Part shown: piece after piece, positions 1 to 7,506 of the stretch
Layout: the number at the start of each line of letters is the position of its first letter
Position numbering within the stretch: the stretch's first letter is position 1
Source of the DNA: Nitrospira sp.
GTDB lineage: Bacteria > Nitrospirota > Nitrospiria > Nitrospirales > Nitrospiraceae
DNA length: 64,000 bases
Direction of reading: 5' to 3'
Assembly: GCA_024331125.1 (NCBI GenBank)
Contig: JANDJI010000001.1
Location: 528,001-592,000 of the forward strand
Translations under genes and position numbers: made by a program
The notes under the pieces: model-generated
What the model saw: only the letters and a program-made list of their open reading frames with translations
Databases searched by the model: none
What the model was told of the DNA's origin: nothing

Positions 1-210
1 ATGCTGTGATCGTCTTCTGTTCTCCCATGAGTTGCTCCTCTCTGTTATCAGCCGCGTGACCGACCCCGCGGCAACGAGCCAGCCCCCTCTTAACAGATTA
101 TGCTGGTCGCAACAAGAGCCTTTTGGGGAATGTTGGCCTGCCGGGAGAGGGACATCGCTGTCAGATGACGAAGAATCTTTCAGCGCAGGAGGAGCAGATG
201 AGCCGACCTT

Positions 211-693
211 CTACATACACTCGGCGATGGCATCAAGCTCCGCTTTGAGCTTGGCTCGATCATTCCAGAGCCGGTCAAGGGGGAGTTTCAACAACGCTTC
301 GATCCGCGTCCGCAACGCGCGATAGACTCGCTCAAACTCAGCGTCGATCTCGGCGTCTGTTCCTGTCGCCTTGGCCGGATCTTCCACTCCCCAATGGACG
401 CGCAGTGCAGGGCCAAGATAAGCCGGGCAGGCTTCTCCTGCCTCGTCACCACACACCGTAATCACAAGGTCCGGCACGGTGGGAAGATCGGTCCAGGACT
501 TGCTGAAGAGCCCTTCCGTCGAAATGCCTTCACGCCGCAAGAGCGCCAACGAGCGGGGATGGACCCTGCCGGTGGGATGGCTGCCCGCGCTCATGGCCCG
601 CCAGTCCTGGCCGGCCAAGGCGTTGAACGTGGCCTCGGCTAGGATGGATCGGCACGAATTGCCGGTGCATAGGAACAACACAGAGCGTTGCAT
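211..693 (-). CDS. arsC: Arsenate reductase, low-molecular-weight phosphatase type (thioredoxin-coupled)
   Basis: Cytoplasmic enzyme of the LMW protein-tyrosine-phosphatase fold that reduces arsenate to arsenite. The first residues carry the P-loop C-X5-R (Cys9 to Arg15, CTGNSCR). Two further cysteines at 81 and 89 match the three-cysteine relay (10/82/89) of the Staphylococcus/Bacillus thioredoxin-dependent ArsC. The protein is 160 residues, slightly longer than the usual 130-140 because of a C-terminal tail. The frame is open further upstream, but the ATG at 693 places the P-loop correctly near the N-terminus and does not overlap trxC. It is the last gene of cbpA-cbpM-trxC-arsC, 16 bases behind a thioredoxin gene that could supply its reductant. 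A plain tyrosine phosphatase is less likely given the extra cysteine pair. Confidence 0.88.
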   Translation of the reverse strand: MQRSVLFLCTGNSCRSILAEATFNALAGQDWRAMSAGSHPTGRVHPRSLALLRREGISTEGLFSKSWTDLPTVPDLVITVCGDEAGEACPAYLGPALRVHWGVEDPAKATGTDAEIDAEFERVYRALRTRIEALLKLPLDRLWNDRAKLKAELDAIAECM

Positions 694-709
694 TGATTGT
701 TCGTTTGGC

Positions 710-1144
710 TCAGACGGAGGCACGGACCCATCGGACGATGTCCGGCAACCCCAGCGCCCCTGACCGTCTCGTGATTTCTCGCCCATGATGAAAGACGATC
801 ATGGTGGGAATACCGGTAATGCCGAATCTCGCCGCCAGGTCGTGTTCTTCTTCGGTATTCACCTTGGCCAGCCGAACATGGGGTTCCAGTGTTTTAGCAG
901 CCTGCTCAAAAGCCGGTGCCATGATCAGGCACGGCCCGCACCAGGAGGCCCAGAAATCCACCACGACCGGAATGTCGCTTCGTGTGACATGCGCGTCAAA
1001 AGTCGCCTTTGTCAACGTGATCGGCTGTCCTATAAACAACAGCCCATGGCACAGACCACACTTGGGTCCTTCGCCCAGGCGAGCCCCCGGCACGCGATTG
1101 ATACCTCCGCAATGTGGGCAAACGATGTGAAGCGGATCAGTCAT
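710..1144 (-). CDS. trxC: Thioredoxin 2 (zinc-ribbon thioredoxin)
   Basis: Cytoplasmic thiol-disulfide oxidoreductase of 144 residues. An N-terminal zinc ribbon is visible as CPHC (9-12) and CGLC (29-32), followed by a thioredoxin fold with active site WCGPC (Cys69, Cys72) and the cis-proline loop GIPT. This architecture defines TrxC/Trx2, which resists oxidative and metal stress. The start chosen puts the first zinc cysteine at residue 9; longer reads add a tail that runs into cbpM. The gene overlaps the end of cbpM by 8 bases, so translation is probably coupled. Its neighbours (DnaJ-like chaperone and arsenate reductase) suggest a proteotoxic/oxidative stress operon. Confidence 0.93.
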   Translation of the reverse strand: MTDPLHIVCPHCGGINRVPGARLGEGPKCGLCHGLLFIGQPITLTKATFDAHVTRSDIPVVVDFWASWCGPCLIMAPAFEQAAKTLEPHVRLAKVNTEEEHDLAARFGITGIPTMIVFHHGREITRRSGALGLPDIVRWVRASV

Positions 1145-1454
1145 CGACGTCGAGTCCCGCTCGCCGGAGCCGTTCACGCAGCCGGTCGATCTCGTTCAAG
1201 AGGTCCAGCATGACCGCGACCGTCTCGATGCCGGCTTCAAAGTCCCGCTGGAGACGAGCGGCTCGGCGAGCACGGACTAGGTCCGCCGCGCAGAACCGCC
1301 AGGCAGCCCGGTCCTGCCCCCGTTCGGCCAGAATTCCGACCTCAATCAACTCGGCAACCCACGTCACCTCGGCGTGACAGGCGCTTGCCAGCTCTTCGAC
1401 CGTCAGCACGTCCTCGCGCCCCACGATGTTGCCCGTCAACACGTCATCGTCCAT
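1137..1454 (-). CDS. cbpM: Chaperone-modulator protein CbpM
   Basis: Small 105-residue MerR-like helical protein (VEELA.A near residue 20, then a leucine/arginine-rich C-terminal helix). It has the size and composition of CbpM, the inhibitor that binds the J-domain of CbpA. The preceding gene is cbpA, separated by 12 bases, the standard cbpA-cbpM pairing. The ATG at 1454 has GAGGTG seven bases upstream; a GTG two codons earlier sits too close to that site. The 3' end overlaps trxC. No catalytic residues are expected. Assignment rests mostly on context plus the MerR-like N-terminus. Confidence 0.8.
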   Translation of the reverse strand: MDDDVLTGNIVGREDVLTVEELASACHAEVTWVAELIEVGILAERGQDRAAWRFCAADLVRARRAARLQRDFEAGIETVAVMLDLLNEIDRLRERLRRAGLDVDD

Positions 1455-1466
1455 GCTCACACCTCT

Positions 1467-2399
1467 TCACACACCGAGATTCTGCCGAGGATTAAACGCC
1501 AATTCCTGCGCCATCATCCGATAGAGTTGTCGAGCACGTTCCGTGTCCGCCGGCGGCAACACCACCTCCAACATGAGATACAGATCGCCCGGCGGATCAC
1601 TGGGAATTCCACGGCCCTTGAGTCGAAGTTTCTGCCCGCTTCGCGATCCCGGCGGAATCTTGACCTCCACTATGCCGGTCGGGGTCGGCGCCTTCACGGT
1701 CGCGCCCAACGCCGCTTCCCAAGGAGTAATCGGCAGCGTCAACGACAGATCATGACCGTCCACCCTATAGAGCGAATGGGGATCGAAATGGATCTCCAAG
1801 TACAGATCGCCGCCCGGCGCGCCGCCCGATCCCGGAGCGCCTTGGCCGGCCAGCCTGATCAGTTGGCCTTCACGGATGCCCTTGGGAATCCGGACCTTGA
1901 GGGTGTGCTCGCGGAGCGCCACCCGGCCCTGTGTATCCAGATCCGGAACGCGCAGCGTGATGGTGCGGGTCGCTCCGTGAAAGGCGTCTTCGAGTGGAAT
2001 GACGATCTTCGCGTGCCGGTCTTCTCCACGGCCCCTCCCCGCGCCGGCGCGACGGGAAAAATTACCGAAGAGGGTGGAAAAGAAGTCGCTGAAATCGGCG
2101 GCCTCCTCCGTGGAGAATCGGCCGGGAGAAAATTCAAATCCGGCCGCCCAATCAGGCGGCGGTGTGAATTCCTGCCCCGCTTGCCACCCGCGGCCCAATT
2201 GATCGTAGGCGGCCCGTTTCTGCGGATCGCTCAATACCTCATAGGCCTCGCTGATCTCCTTGAATCGCGCCTCCGCCCCAGGCTCTTTGTTGACATCCGG
2301 ATGGTAGGTCCGCGCGAGTTTGCGATAGGCCTTCTTGATCTCATCGGCCGTGGCCGTCCGCTCAACGCCGAGAATCTTGTAGTAATCCTTAAATTCCAT
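1467..2399 (-). CDS. cbpA: Curved-DNA-binding protein / DnaJ-class co-chaperone CbpA
   Basis: Hsp40 co-chaperone of 310 residues. The N-terminal J-domain (about 1-70) begins DYYKILGV and carries the HPD tripeptide needed to stimulate DnaK. A Gly/Phe-rich linker follows (to about 125). Two C-terminal substrate-binding beta domains follow directly, without the four CxxCxGxG zinc repeats of true DnaJ, which makes it a CbpA/type II J-protein. It heads the operon with cbpM, trxC and arsC. The length matches E. coli CbpA (306). Confidence 0.92.
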   Translation of the reverse strand: MEFKDYYKILGVERTATADEIKKAYRKLARTYHPDVNKEPGAEARFKEISEAYEVLSDPQKRAAYDQLGRGWQAGQEFTPPPDWAAGFEFSPGRFSTEEAADFSDFFSTLFGNFSRRAGAGRGRGEDRHAKIVIPLEDAFHGATRTITLRVPDLDTQGRVALREHTLKVRIPKGIREGQLIRLAGQGAPGSGGAPGGDLYLEIHFDPHSLYRVDGHDLSLTLPITPWEAALGATVKAPTPTGIVEVKIPPGSRSGQKLRLKGRGIPSDPPGDLYLMLEVVLPPADTERARQLYRMMAQELAFNPRQNLGV

Positions 2400-2476
2400 G
2401 ACTCCCGTCGCTCCCCCGATCGATTGCTCTCCCTCTGACGCCCATCCACCCCCTCGTCCGCCTCATCGCTCTTCTA

Positions 2477-4147
2477 TCATTGCCATTGGGCCGCCTCCCA
2501 CGTGCGGTACGACCCTGTCAAGTTCCTCGCCCGAAAACCGTGCTGACCGAGCATGCGCGCCGCGATGTACGACCGTTGTCCCGTCTGGCAATAGACGACA
2601 ATCTCGCGATCGCGGGGCAATTCGGCCATGCGGCTCCGCAATTCATCCAATGGAATATGGAATGAACCGGGAATCGCTCCCTTTGCCCGCTCATCGGCTC
2701 GGCGGACATCCAACAAGACGGTTGTGCGGGAATCAAGCGAGGCGACCTCTCGCCACTGTGCCAGCGCCACATCGCCCTTCACCACGTTCTGCGCGACCAT
2801 CCCCGCCACGTTCACCGGATCCTTGGCCGAGCCATAAGGAGGCGCATAGGCCAGTTCCAGATCCACCAAGTCATGAACCGTCATGCCGGCTTTCAGCGCC
2901 GTTGCCAGCACATCAATCCGTTTATCCACTCCCTCCCGACCCACCGCCTGCGCGCCGAGCAATTTGCCTGTTTCCGGCGCGAACAGGATTTTCATCGCTA
3001 TCGGCTCTGCGCCCGGATAGTAGCCCGCATGGGACCCCGGATGCAGATGAACCACCTGGAACGGAATAGCGGCCGCACGGAGGGTCTTTTCATTGCCCCC
3101 CGTGCAGGCGGCGGTCAGTGTGAAGAGCCGCAGAATGGACGTCCCGAGCGTCGAGTCGTAGCGGACTGGGCGCCCCAGAATATTGTCGGCGGCGATGCGG
3201 CCTTGGCGATTGGCCGGACCGGCCAGTGGAACCAAGGCCCACCGGCCGGTAACACCGTCACGGACCTCGATCGCGTCGCCTACGGCCCAGATTGCGGGAT
3301 CGCTGGTCCGAAGCTGTTCATCGACCCGAATCCCGCCCAGCGCGCCGATTTCCAAACCGGCTTCCTTTGCCAACGTCACCTCCGGCTTGACCCCCATGCT
3401 GAGCACGACCGTATCAGCCGGCAACCGGCGCCCGCTCTTGAGCACCACGATGGACGATTTGGCCGGCTCTTTTTCCGAGGGAGATTCAAACGACACGACC
3501 GGATCGTTGAGATACAACGTGACTCCGTTCTCACGCAGCTCCCGGTGGAGCCAACCGGCCATGTCCGGATCGAGCGGCGCCATCACTTGAGCCTGCGCCT
3601 CGACCACCGTGACCTCGTAGCCACGTCTCCGCAACTGTTCGGCCATCTCCAGACCGATATAGCCTCCCCCCACCACCACAGCCCGACACCGGCCGCACTC
3701 GCTCGACCAGGCCATGATCCGTTCGACGTCGGGAATGTTCCGCACCATAAAATGGCCGGGCCGGTCGATGCCCGGCAGCGGCGGTTTGAGGGGAGACGCT
3801 CCCATGGAGAGAATCAGTGCATCGTAGCTCTCGTCATACTCGCGACCTGTTTCGAGTTCTCTGGCCCGAACGACACGAGCGGTCCGATTGATCCCGATCA
3901 CTTCCGTCTTGACTCGCACATCGAGATTGAACCGCGCCTTGAGGCTCTCCGGTGTCTGCACCAGCAAACTGTCCGGCTCGGCGATCTCGCCGCCGACGAA
4001 ATAAGGGAGCCCGCAATTGGCAAACGACACGTGCGGGCCACGTTCAAAAATAATGATCTCGCACGCTTCGCACAACCGCCGTGCCCTGGCCGCAGCCGTG
4101 GCGCCGCCCGCGACTCCTCCGACGATGATGAGGCGTTGACGACCCAT
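2477..4147 (-). CDS. FAD-dependent pyridine nucleotide-disulfide oxidoreductase with C-terminal rhodanese (CoA-disulfide reductase family)
   Basis: Cytoplasmic flavoprotein of 556 residues. The N-terminus has the FAD dinucleotide fold (IIVGGVAGGATAA) and the single redox-active cysteine of the CoADR/NADH-oxidase/persulfide-reductase group (Cys45 in SFANCGLPYF). A second dinucleotide fold (VVVGGGYIGLEMAEQL) binds NAD(P)H, and the FAD motif GVKP...AVGD follows. The last 100 residues form a rhodanese domain with catalytic Cys520 in YCQTGQRS. CoADR-rhodanese fusions reduce CoA disulfide, CoA persulfide or polysulfide; the substrate here cannot be read from sequence. A start six codons upstream is possible. 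Two direct copies of ACATTGCCAG (4149-4158, 4164-4173) lie immediately before the chosen start. Confidence 0.88.
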   Translation of the reverse strand: MGRQRLIIVGGVAGGATAAARARRLCEACEIIIFERGPHVSFANCGLPYFVGGEIAEPDSLLVQTPESLKARFNLDVRVKTEVIGINRTARVVRARELETGREYDESYDALILSMGASPLKPPLPGIDRPGHFMVRNIPDVERIMAWSSECGRCRAVVVGGGYIGLEMAEQLRRRGYEVTVVEAQAQVMAPLDPDMAGWLHRELRENGVTLYLNDPVVSFESPSEKEPAKSSIVVLKSGRRLPADTVVLSMGVKPEVTLAKEAGLEIGALGGIRVDEQLRTSDPAIWAVGDAIEVRDGVTGRWALVPLAGPANRQGRIAADNILGRPVRYDSTLGTSILRLFTLTAACTGGNEKTLRAAAIPFQVVHLHPGSHAGYYPGAEPIAMKILFAPETGKLLGAQAVGREGVDKRIDVLATALKAGMTVHDLVDLELAYAPPYGSAKDPVNVAGMVAQNVVKGDVALAQWREVASLDSRTTVLLDVRRADERAKGAIPGSFHIPLDELRSRMAELPRDREIVVYCQTGQRSYIAARMLGQHGFRARNLTGSYRTWEAAQWQ

Positions 4148-4231
4148 CACATTGCCAGACCGCACATTGCCAGCCCGTGCTCAGACGATCTTCGGGACCG
4201 CGTCAGCCGCGAATCCCCCACCATCGACAAT

Positions 4232-4546
4232 TTAGCCCTCATGGCCTTTCTCGATCCTGGCTTTCATGGCCTCCCGCCCGGCCTTCACGGCCGCCTCGAC
4301 GTCCGCCTTCTTTTCGGCCACATACCGTTTTCCCCGTTCGATCACTTCATCGAGCGCGGCCCTGGCTTCCTTAGCCTTTTCGATGATCTCCTCCTCTGTC
4401 TGCTCCGCATAATCCTTGATGGCCCGTCGAGTCTCCTGTCCCGACTTCGGCGTCAGCAATATGCCGGCAACGGCTCCCACAATCGCACCGGCAAGAAAGG
4501 CAAGGGCAGTTCCCGCACCGGAATCGTCACTGTCATAACGTGCCAT
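4232..4546 (-). CDS. YtxH-family membrane-anchored protein
   Basis: 104-residue protein. After a short charged start, a Gly/Ala-rich membrane segment (about residues 12-32, ending in GILLTPKSG) leads into a long Lys/Glu/Ala-rich amphipathic helix. The G-x-L-x-A-P/T-x-S-G junction is typical of YtxH/gas-vesicle-like stress proteins. The ATG at 4546 has a strong AGGAGG six bases upstream. Similar amphipathic proteins occur elsewhere in the window (58.3 and 61 kb). The function is unknown; families of this type are commonly stress-induced. Confidence 0.75.
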   Translation of the reverse strand: MARYDSDDSGAGTALAFLAGAIVGAVAGILLTPKSGQETRRAIKDYAEQTEEEIIEKAKEARAALDEVIERGKRYVAEKKADVEAAVKAGREAMKARIEKGHEG

Positions 4547-4690
4547 GGCAACCTCCTGGTTGAAAGCGCACCGACTTGTACCACGACGCCGAGCCTGCGC
4601 CGTGCTTGATCGCCCTATTGACGCAGATTTAACCGCCTTCCTCAAGACCTTTCAACGGGAAAAGATGATCGCCCGACACGGAACCGTCCA

Positions 4691-5056
4691 TCAGCCGATC
4701 GGATCAAACGGAGCCAAGCTCCGGATATACGACAAGATGTCCCAGATCTCTTGATCCGACAGGCGATCCTCCCATCCGTGCATGGGGCTGAAGAGCACTC
4801 CGTACTTGATCGCGAGATACAGTTCCATATCCGTCTTGATACGTGACTTGGGCGATCGGAAGTCCGCTGGAGGGACAATCAAATCTTTGATGGTCGGCCC
4901 CAAGCCGTCACCGGCAACTCCATGACATCCGGCGCAATGCCGTTCATAGAGCGCCTTGCCTTCCTTGGGAGCCCCCTGCTGTGAGACAGCCGGCATCGGA
5001 GCACTCATGAGCAAGACCATGGCAACAGTCAAAACGCTGAAGAGACGTGCCTTCAT
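4691..5056 (-). CDS. Periplasmic c-type cytochrome (monohaem)
   Basis: 121 residues with an N-terminal signal peptide (hydrophobic to about 25, AVS cleavage region). One haem-binding CAGCH is at 41-45, with a probable methionine sixth ligand near residue 93 (FSPMHGW). The C-terminal helix ends EIWDILSYIRSLAP, the standard cytochrome c class I ending. GAGAGGA lies upstream of the ATG. Likely a periplasmic electron carrier; partner unknown. It is followed by another haem protein gene after a short gap. Confidence 0.88.
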   Translation of the reverse strand: MKARLFSVLTVAMVLLMSAPMPAVSQQGAPKEGKALYERHCAGCHGVAGDGLGPTIKDLIVPPADFRSPKSRIKTDMELYLAIKYGVLFSPMHGWEDRLSDQEIWDILSYIRSLAPFDPIG

Positions 5057-5149
5057 ACTATCCTCTCATTTGAATAACCAATGACACCTCTGATCTGGAA
5101 ACTGTCCCTGACGCTCCTTGAGTCACCCATCCGCGCGCTACCGATCCTC

Positions 5150-5752
5150 TCATTCGGCGCCCAGCGGCCGTTTGATGCTCACCGCTCCCCGCAGATCGCC
5201 AACTTGATAGCCGATCGCCTGATCAAAGGGGTAGGTTGTCTTAAGCACCGTTTTGATCTCCTCAGGAACGTGCTCAGCAGGACCATGACACAAGAGACAA
5301 TGGGGCTGCGCCACGATCGGTTTCATAAACCGGTAGTACCGCCCGTTCGGTTCCGTGACAATCTCACTGTGCGTCATTCCCATCAGATCCTCTCCCTTGG
5401 CCGCCCGCTCGGCAAACGTGGCCAGAACCTGCTGCTCCCAGGCATCGGGCATGCCGAGCAGGGGATTGCGGACCCTGGTCCCCACCCTCGTCACCCGCCA
5501 GCCCTGTTCCCGCGACAAGCGACCGGCAAGTTCCGGCGCAAGATCGGCACAGACCTTCACGACCTCCGTCGGACCTCCCTTGGCCATCTCCCTTCTCATA
5601 GCCTCGCCGAACTGCCTGATCAACGTGGTCGCCACCTCCGAGGCGGCCTTGTCATATTCCGCGAGCTCAGCCGCCTCACCTCCCCCTGGCGACGCCGCCA
5701 GCAGAGCGGCGCTCACCAGAGCCAGGTGTACTCCCCCTCTGCTTCTCTTCAT
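5150..5752 (-). CDS. DUF3365 (Tll0287-like) haem-domain protein
   Basis: 200-residue secreted protein with a signal peptide (about 1-28). Its body is of DUF3365 type: an antiparallel helical N-half, a conserved segment around residue 140 (RYYRFMKP) and a single haem motif CLLCH at 152-156. In this family the haem c is bound in a PAS-like sensor fold and a cysteine is often a haem ligand; Cys68 is a candidate. It may act as a periplasmic redox/gas sensor or a small electron carrier. SD GGGAGGTG precedes the ATG. It lies 45 bases from the Spy-like gene, so co-transcription is likely. Confidence 0.82.
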   Translation of the reverse strand: MKRSRGGVHLALVSAALLAASPGGGEAAELAEYDKAASEVATTLIRQFGEAMRREMAKGGPTEVVKVCADLAPELAGRLSREQGWRVTRVGTRVRNPLLGMPDAWEQQVLATFAERAAKGEDLMGMTHSEIVTEPNGRYYRFMKPIVAQPHCLLCHGPAEHVPEEIKTVLKTTYPFDQAIGYQVGDLRGAVSIKRPLGAE

Positions 5753-5797
5753 CGCAGCACCTCCCGAATCATCTCGGCCCTGAGTCTCTCGTGATTT

Positions 5798-6589
5798 TCA
5801 ATGTTCGTGCGTGGCTCCTCCGGTGGTCACGTCTCCCTCATGGTCATCGCTCCCATGCCCCTCGCTCCCATGTTGTTCCTGATGACCAGCGCCTGTTCCT
5901 CCATGACTCCCCTGTCCCATACTTCCATGCCCCATGCCGCCCATCCCAGACTGGTGGCTGCCACTGGACTGGCCACCGTGTCCGCCTCCACTCATTCCGC
6001 CCCCGCCCATCATGCCGCCCCCACCCATGCCGCCGCGCCCCCGTCCTCCCATGCCGCCCATCATGCCACCGCCACCCATGCCTCCGCCCATTCCCCCTCC
6101 GCGCTGTCCCTTGCCCTCGCTTTTCATCCGCTCGCGATGGGCGCGGTCCTTTTCCCGCTGATCGGGCGTCAACAGAACCTTGGCGCTCTGCTGAGCCTTA
6201 ATCGCTGAAAAGAGCAAGGCTCCCTCCGATCGTTTCAGTTGCTCGACCTTTGCCTGAATTTCGGCGAGGTCGGTTTTCTCTTCGTCCAGCAACGCATCCA
6301 ATTCCAGCTTCGCGATCTTCCGGTCGGCTTCGAGCCGAGCTTCCGTCCGTTTGTAATCCAGTTGGATGGTCTTGAGCTTGGCGATTTGCTCGGCCGTGAG
6401 CCCGAACTCCTTGGCATGTTTCAACAGATGGGTAATGTAGTGCCCGCTATGGTCGGCCCGTTCCTCCGGATCGTGACCCCCATGCCCCATCTGCCCATGT
6501 CCCTGATCGGCCAACGCCGGCGATCCAATCAGGCCCCAAATTAAGAGAACACCCGCCACCCCTCGCCACGATTTTCTCATCGGTTGCAT
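5798..6589 (-). CDS. Spy/CpxP-like periplasmic protein with Gly/Met/His-rich tail
   Basis: 263 residues: signal peptide (to about 27, SPALADQ), a short His/Gly-rich stretch, then an all-helical LTxxQ-type core (AKEFGLTAEQIAKLK, about residue 63) with a second helix pair ending KVLLTPDQREK (about 140). This is the pattern of CpxP/Spy/CnrX-like periplasmic chaperone or metal-sensor proteins. From about 155 to the end it is low complexity: dozens of Gly with Met and then His residues, a likely Cu/Ag/Ni-binding tail that ordinary Spy proteins lack. SD GGGAGGG precedes the ATG, and a sigma-54-like element lies about 105 bases further up. Confidence 0.72.
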   Translation of the reverse strand: MQPMRKSWRGVAGVLLIWGLIGSPALADQGHGQMGHGGHDPEERADHSGHYITHLLKHAKEFGLTAEQIAKLKTIQLDYKRTEARLEADRKIAKLELDALLDEEKTDLAEIQAKVEQLKRSEGALLFSAIKAQQSAKVLLTPDQREKDRAHRERMKSEGKGQRGGGMGGGMGGGGMMGGMGGRGRGGMGGGGMMGGGGMSGGGHGGQSSGSHQSGMGGMGHGSMGQGSHGGTGAGHQEQHGSEGHGSDDHEGDVTTGGATHEH

Positions 6590-6694
6590 CGTCGTTCCCT
6601 CCCTCTTGAACTATCACAACATCACAGGACCTGATAGCCGGCTTCTTCTTCCAATAAGAGCATTTTCGATCATATTGGATTCAACCTCGGAATT

Positions 6695-6708
6695 GCGATT
6701 CTGGTGCC
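6695..6708 (-). promoter_or_regulatory. Possible sigma-54 promoter upstream of the Spy-like gene
   Basis: The minus strand reads GGCACCAGAATCGC. The -24 half GGCAC is perfect and GG-N10-GC spacing is exact; the -12 half is TCGC rather than TTGC. Predicted transcription start is near 6683, giving a leader of about 95 bases. The surrounding 352-base gap (6590-6941) contains no credible gene. An NtrC-type activator is encoded at 17.7 kb. Evidence is consensus match only. Confidence 0.4.
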
Positions 6709-6941
6709 GCGGAATGACGTCTTGGTTCCTACCGAGGCCACCGTTCAAACACCAGGGAGAAACGGAGATCGATCAATGTCGAGTGTCAGAAGAAGGAGAA
6801 CCCTGTGGTGCAGGAATACTCAGCCCATGTGAGTCCCGTGGGGTAAAACGCACCAACGGAAACGGAAGAAGTGGTGTCGAGCCGGCCTCGTGTCCCTTCG
6901 ACGACCAGACAAGGGACGACTCCAGATTCCTTTGCTCTCTT

Positions 6942-7472
6942 TCAGGAGCCGGCTGCTTGCCGACGGTCGTGCTTCCCGCACAGTTCCGTCAAGGCCTTGA
7001 GAATTTCGGCCGGGCGGGGCGGACAGCCGGGGATTCGTACATCGACCGGCACATGCCGATCGACAGGGCCGGTCACGGCGTAGCTGCCTTTGAACAGACC
7101 GCAGGTGATCGCGCAATCACCCAAGGCGATGACGATCTTGGGGTCCGGTGTTTGTTTGTACGCGTCCTTCAAGGCCCGTTCCATATTGACCGTGACCGGA
7201 CCGGTCACCACGAGCGCATCGGCATGGCGCGGCGAGGCGGCGATGCGGATGCCGAACCGCTCCGCATCATAGACCGGGTTCATGAGTGCGTTCATTTCCA
7301 TCTCGCACGCATTGCAGGAGCCGGTATCCACTTCCCGGATCACCAACGATTGCCGGAAGGGTTTGGCTTTTTCCGCCGCGGCCGGATCGATCGATTCTTG
7401 AAGAGCCGCCGATTGGGGATAGCGCCCGGTTACTACACCCGTTTTTAAACTTTTTTTGATGATCCGGAACAC
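6942..7472 (-). CDS. Ehr/hydrogenase-4-like small subunit (NuoB/HyfI family)
   Basis: 176-residue Fe-S subunit of a complex-I-like membrane complex. Cysteines for one [4Fe-4S] cluster equivalent to N2 are present: C-N-A-C near 53-56, Cys in GDCAITCG (about 119-124) and Cys in IPGCPPRP (about 150). The CxxC opening is the hydrogenase/HyfI pattern rather than the tandem CC of NuoB. It starts with GTG at 7472, preceded by AGGAGG at good distance. It is the last gene of the six-gene operon that begins at 14330, 34 bases behind the large-subunit gene. Confidence 0.88.
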   Translation of the reverse strand: MFRIIKKSLKTGVVTGRYPQSAALQESIDPAAAEKAKPFRQSLVIREVDTGSCNACEMEMNALMNPVYDAERFGIRIAASPRHADALVVTGPVTVNMERALKDAYKQTPDPKIVIALGDCAITCGLFKGSYAVTGPVDRHVPVDVRIPGCPPRPAEILKALTELCGKHDRRQAAGS

Positions 7473-7506
7473 GATTTCCTCCTGGAGATCGTTTTAGAGA
7501 TCATGG

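Noticed and set aside
193..243. ATG with AGGAGG upstream on the plus strand near the left edge
   Set aside because: Gives only 16 codons before a stop, antisense to the end of arsC.
4149..4173. Two direct copies of ACATTGCCAG considered as an attachment or operator site
   Set aside because: Only two copies with no dyad and no mobile gene nearby; mentioned with the flavoprotein gene only.
2873..4609. 578-codon open frame on the plus strand
   Set aside because: Antisense to the CoADR-rhodanese gene.
5934..6161. Repetitive Pro/Met-rich frame on the plus strand
   Set aside because: Reverse complement of the Gly/Met-rich tail of the Spy-like gene; a codon-repeat artefact, not a CRISPR or separate gene.
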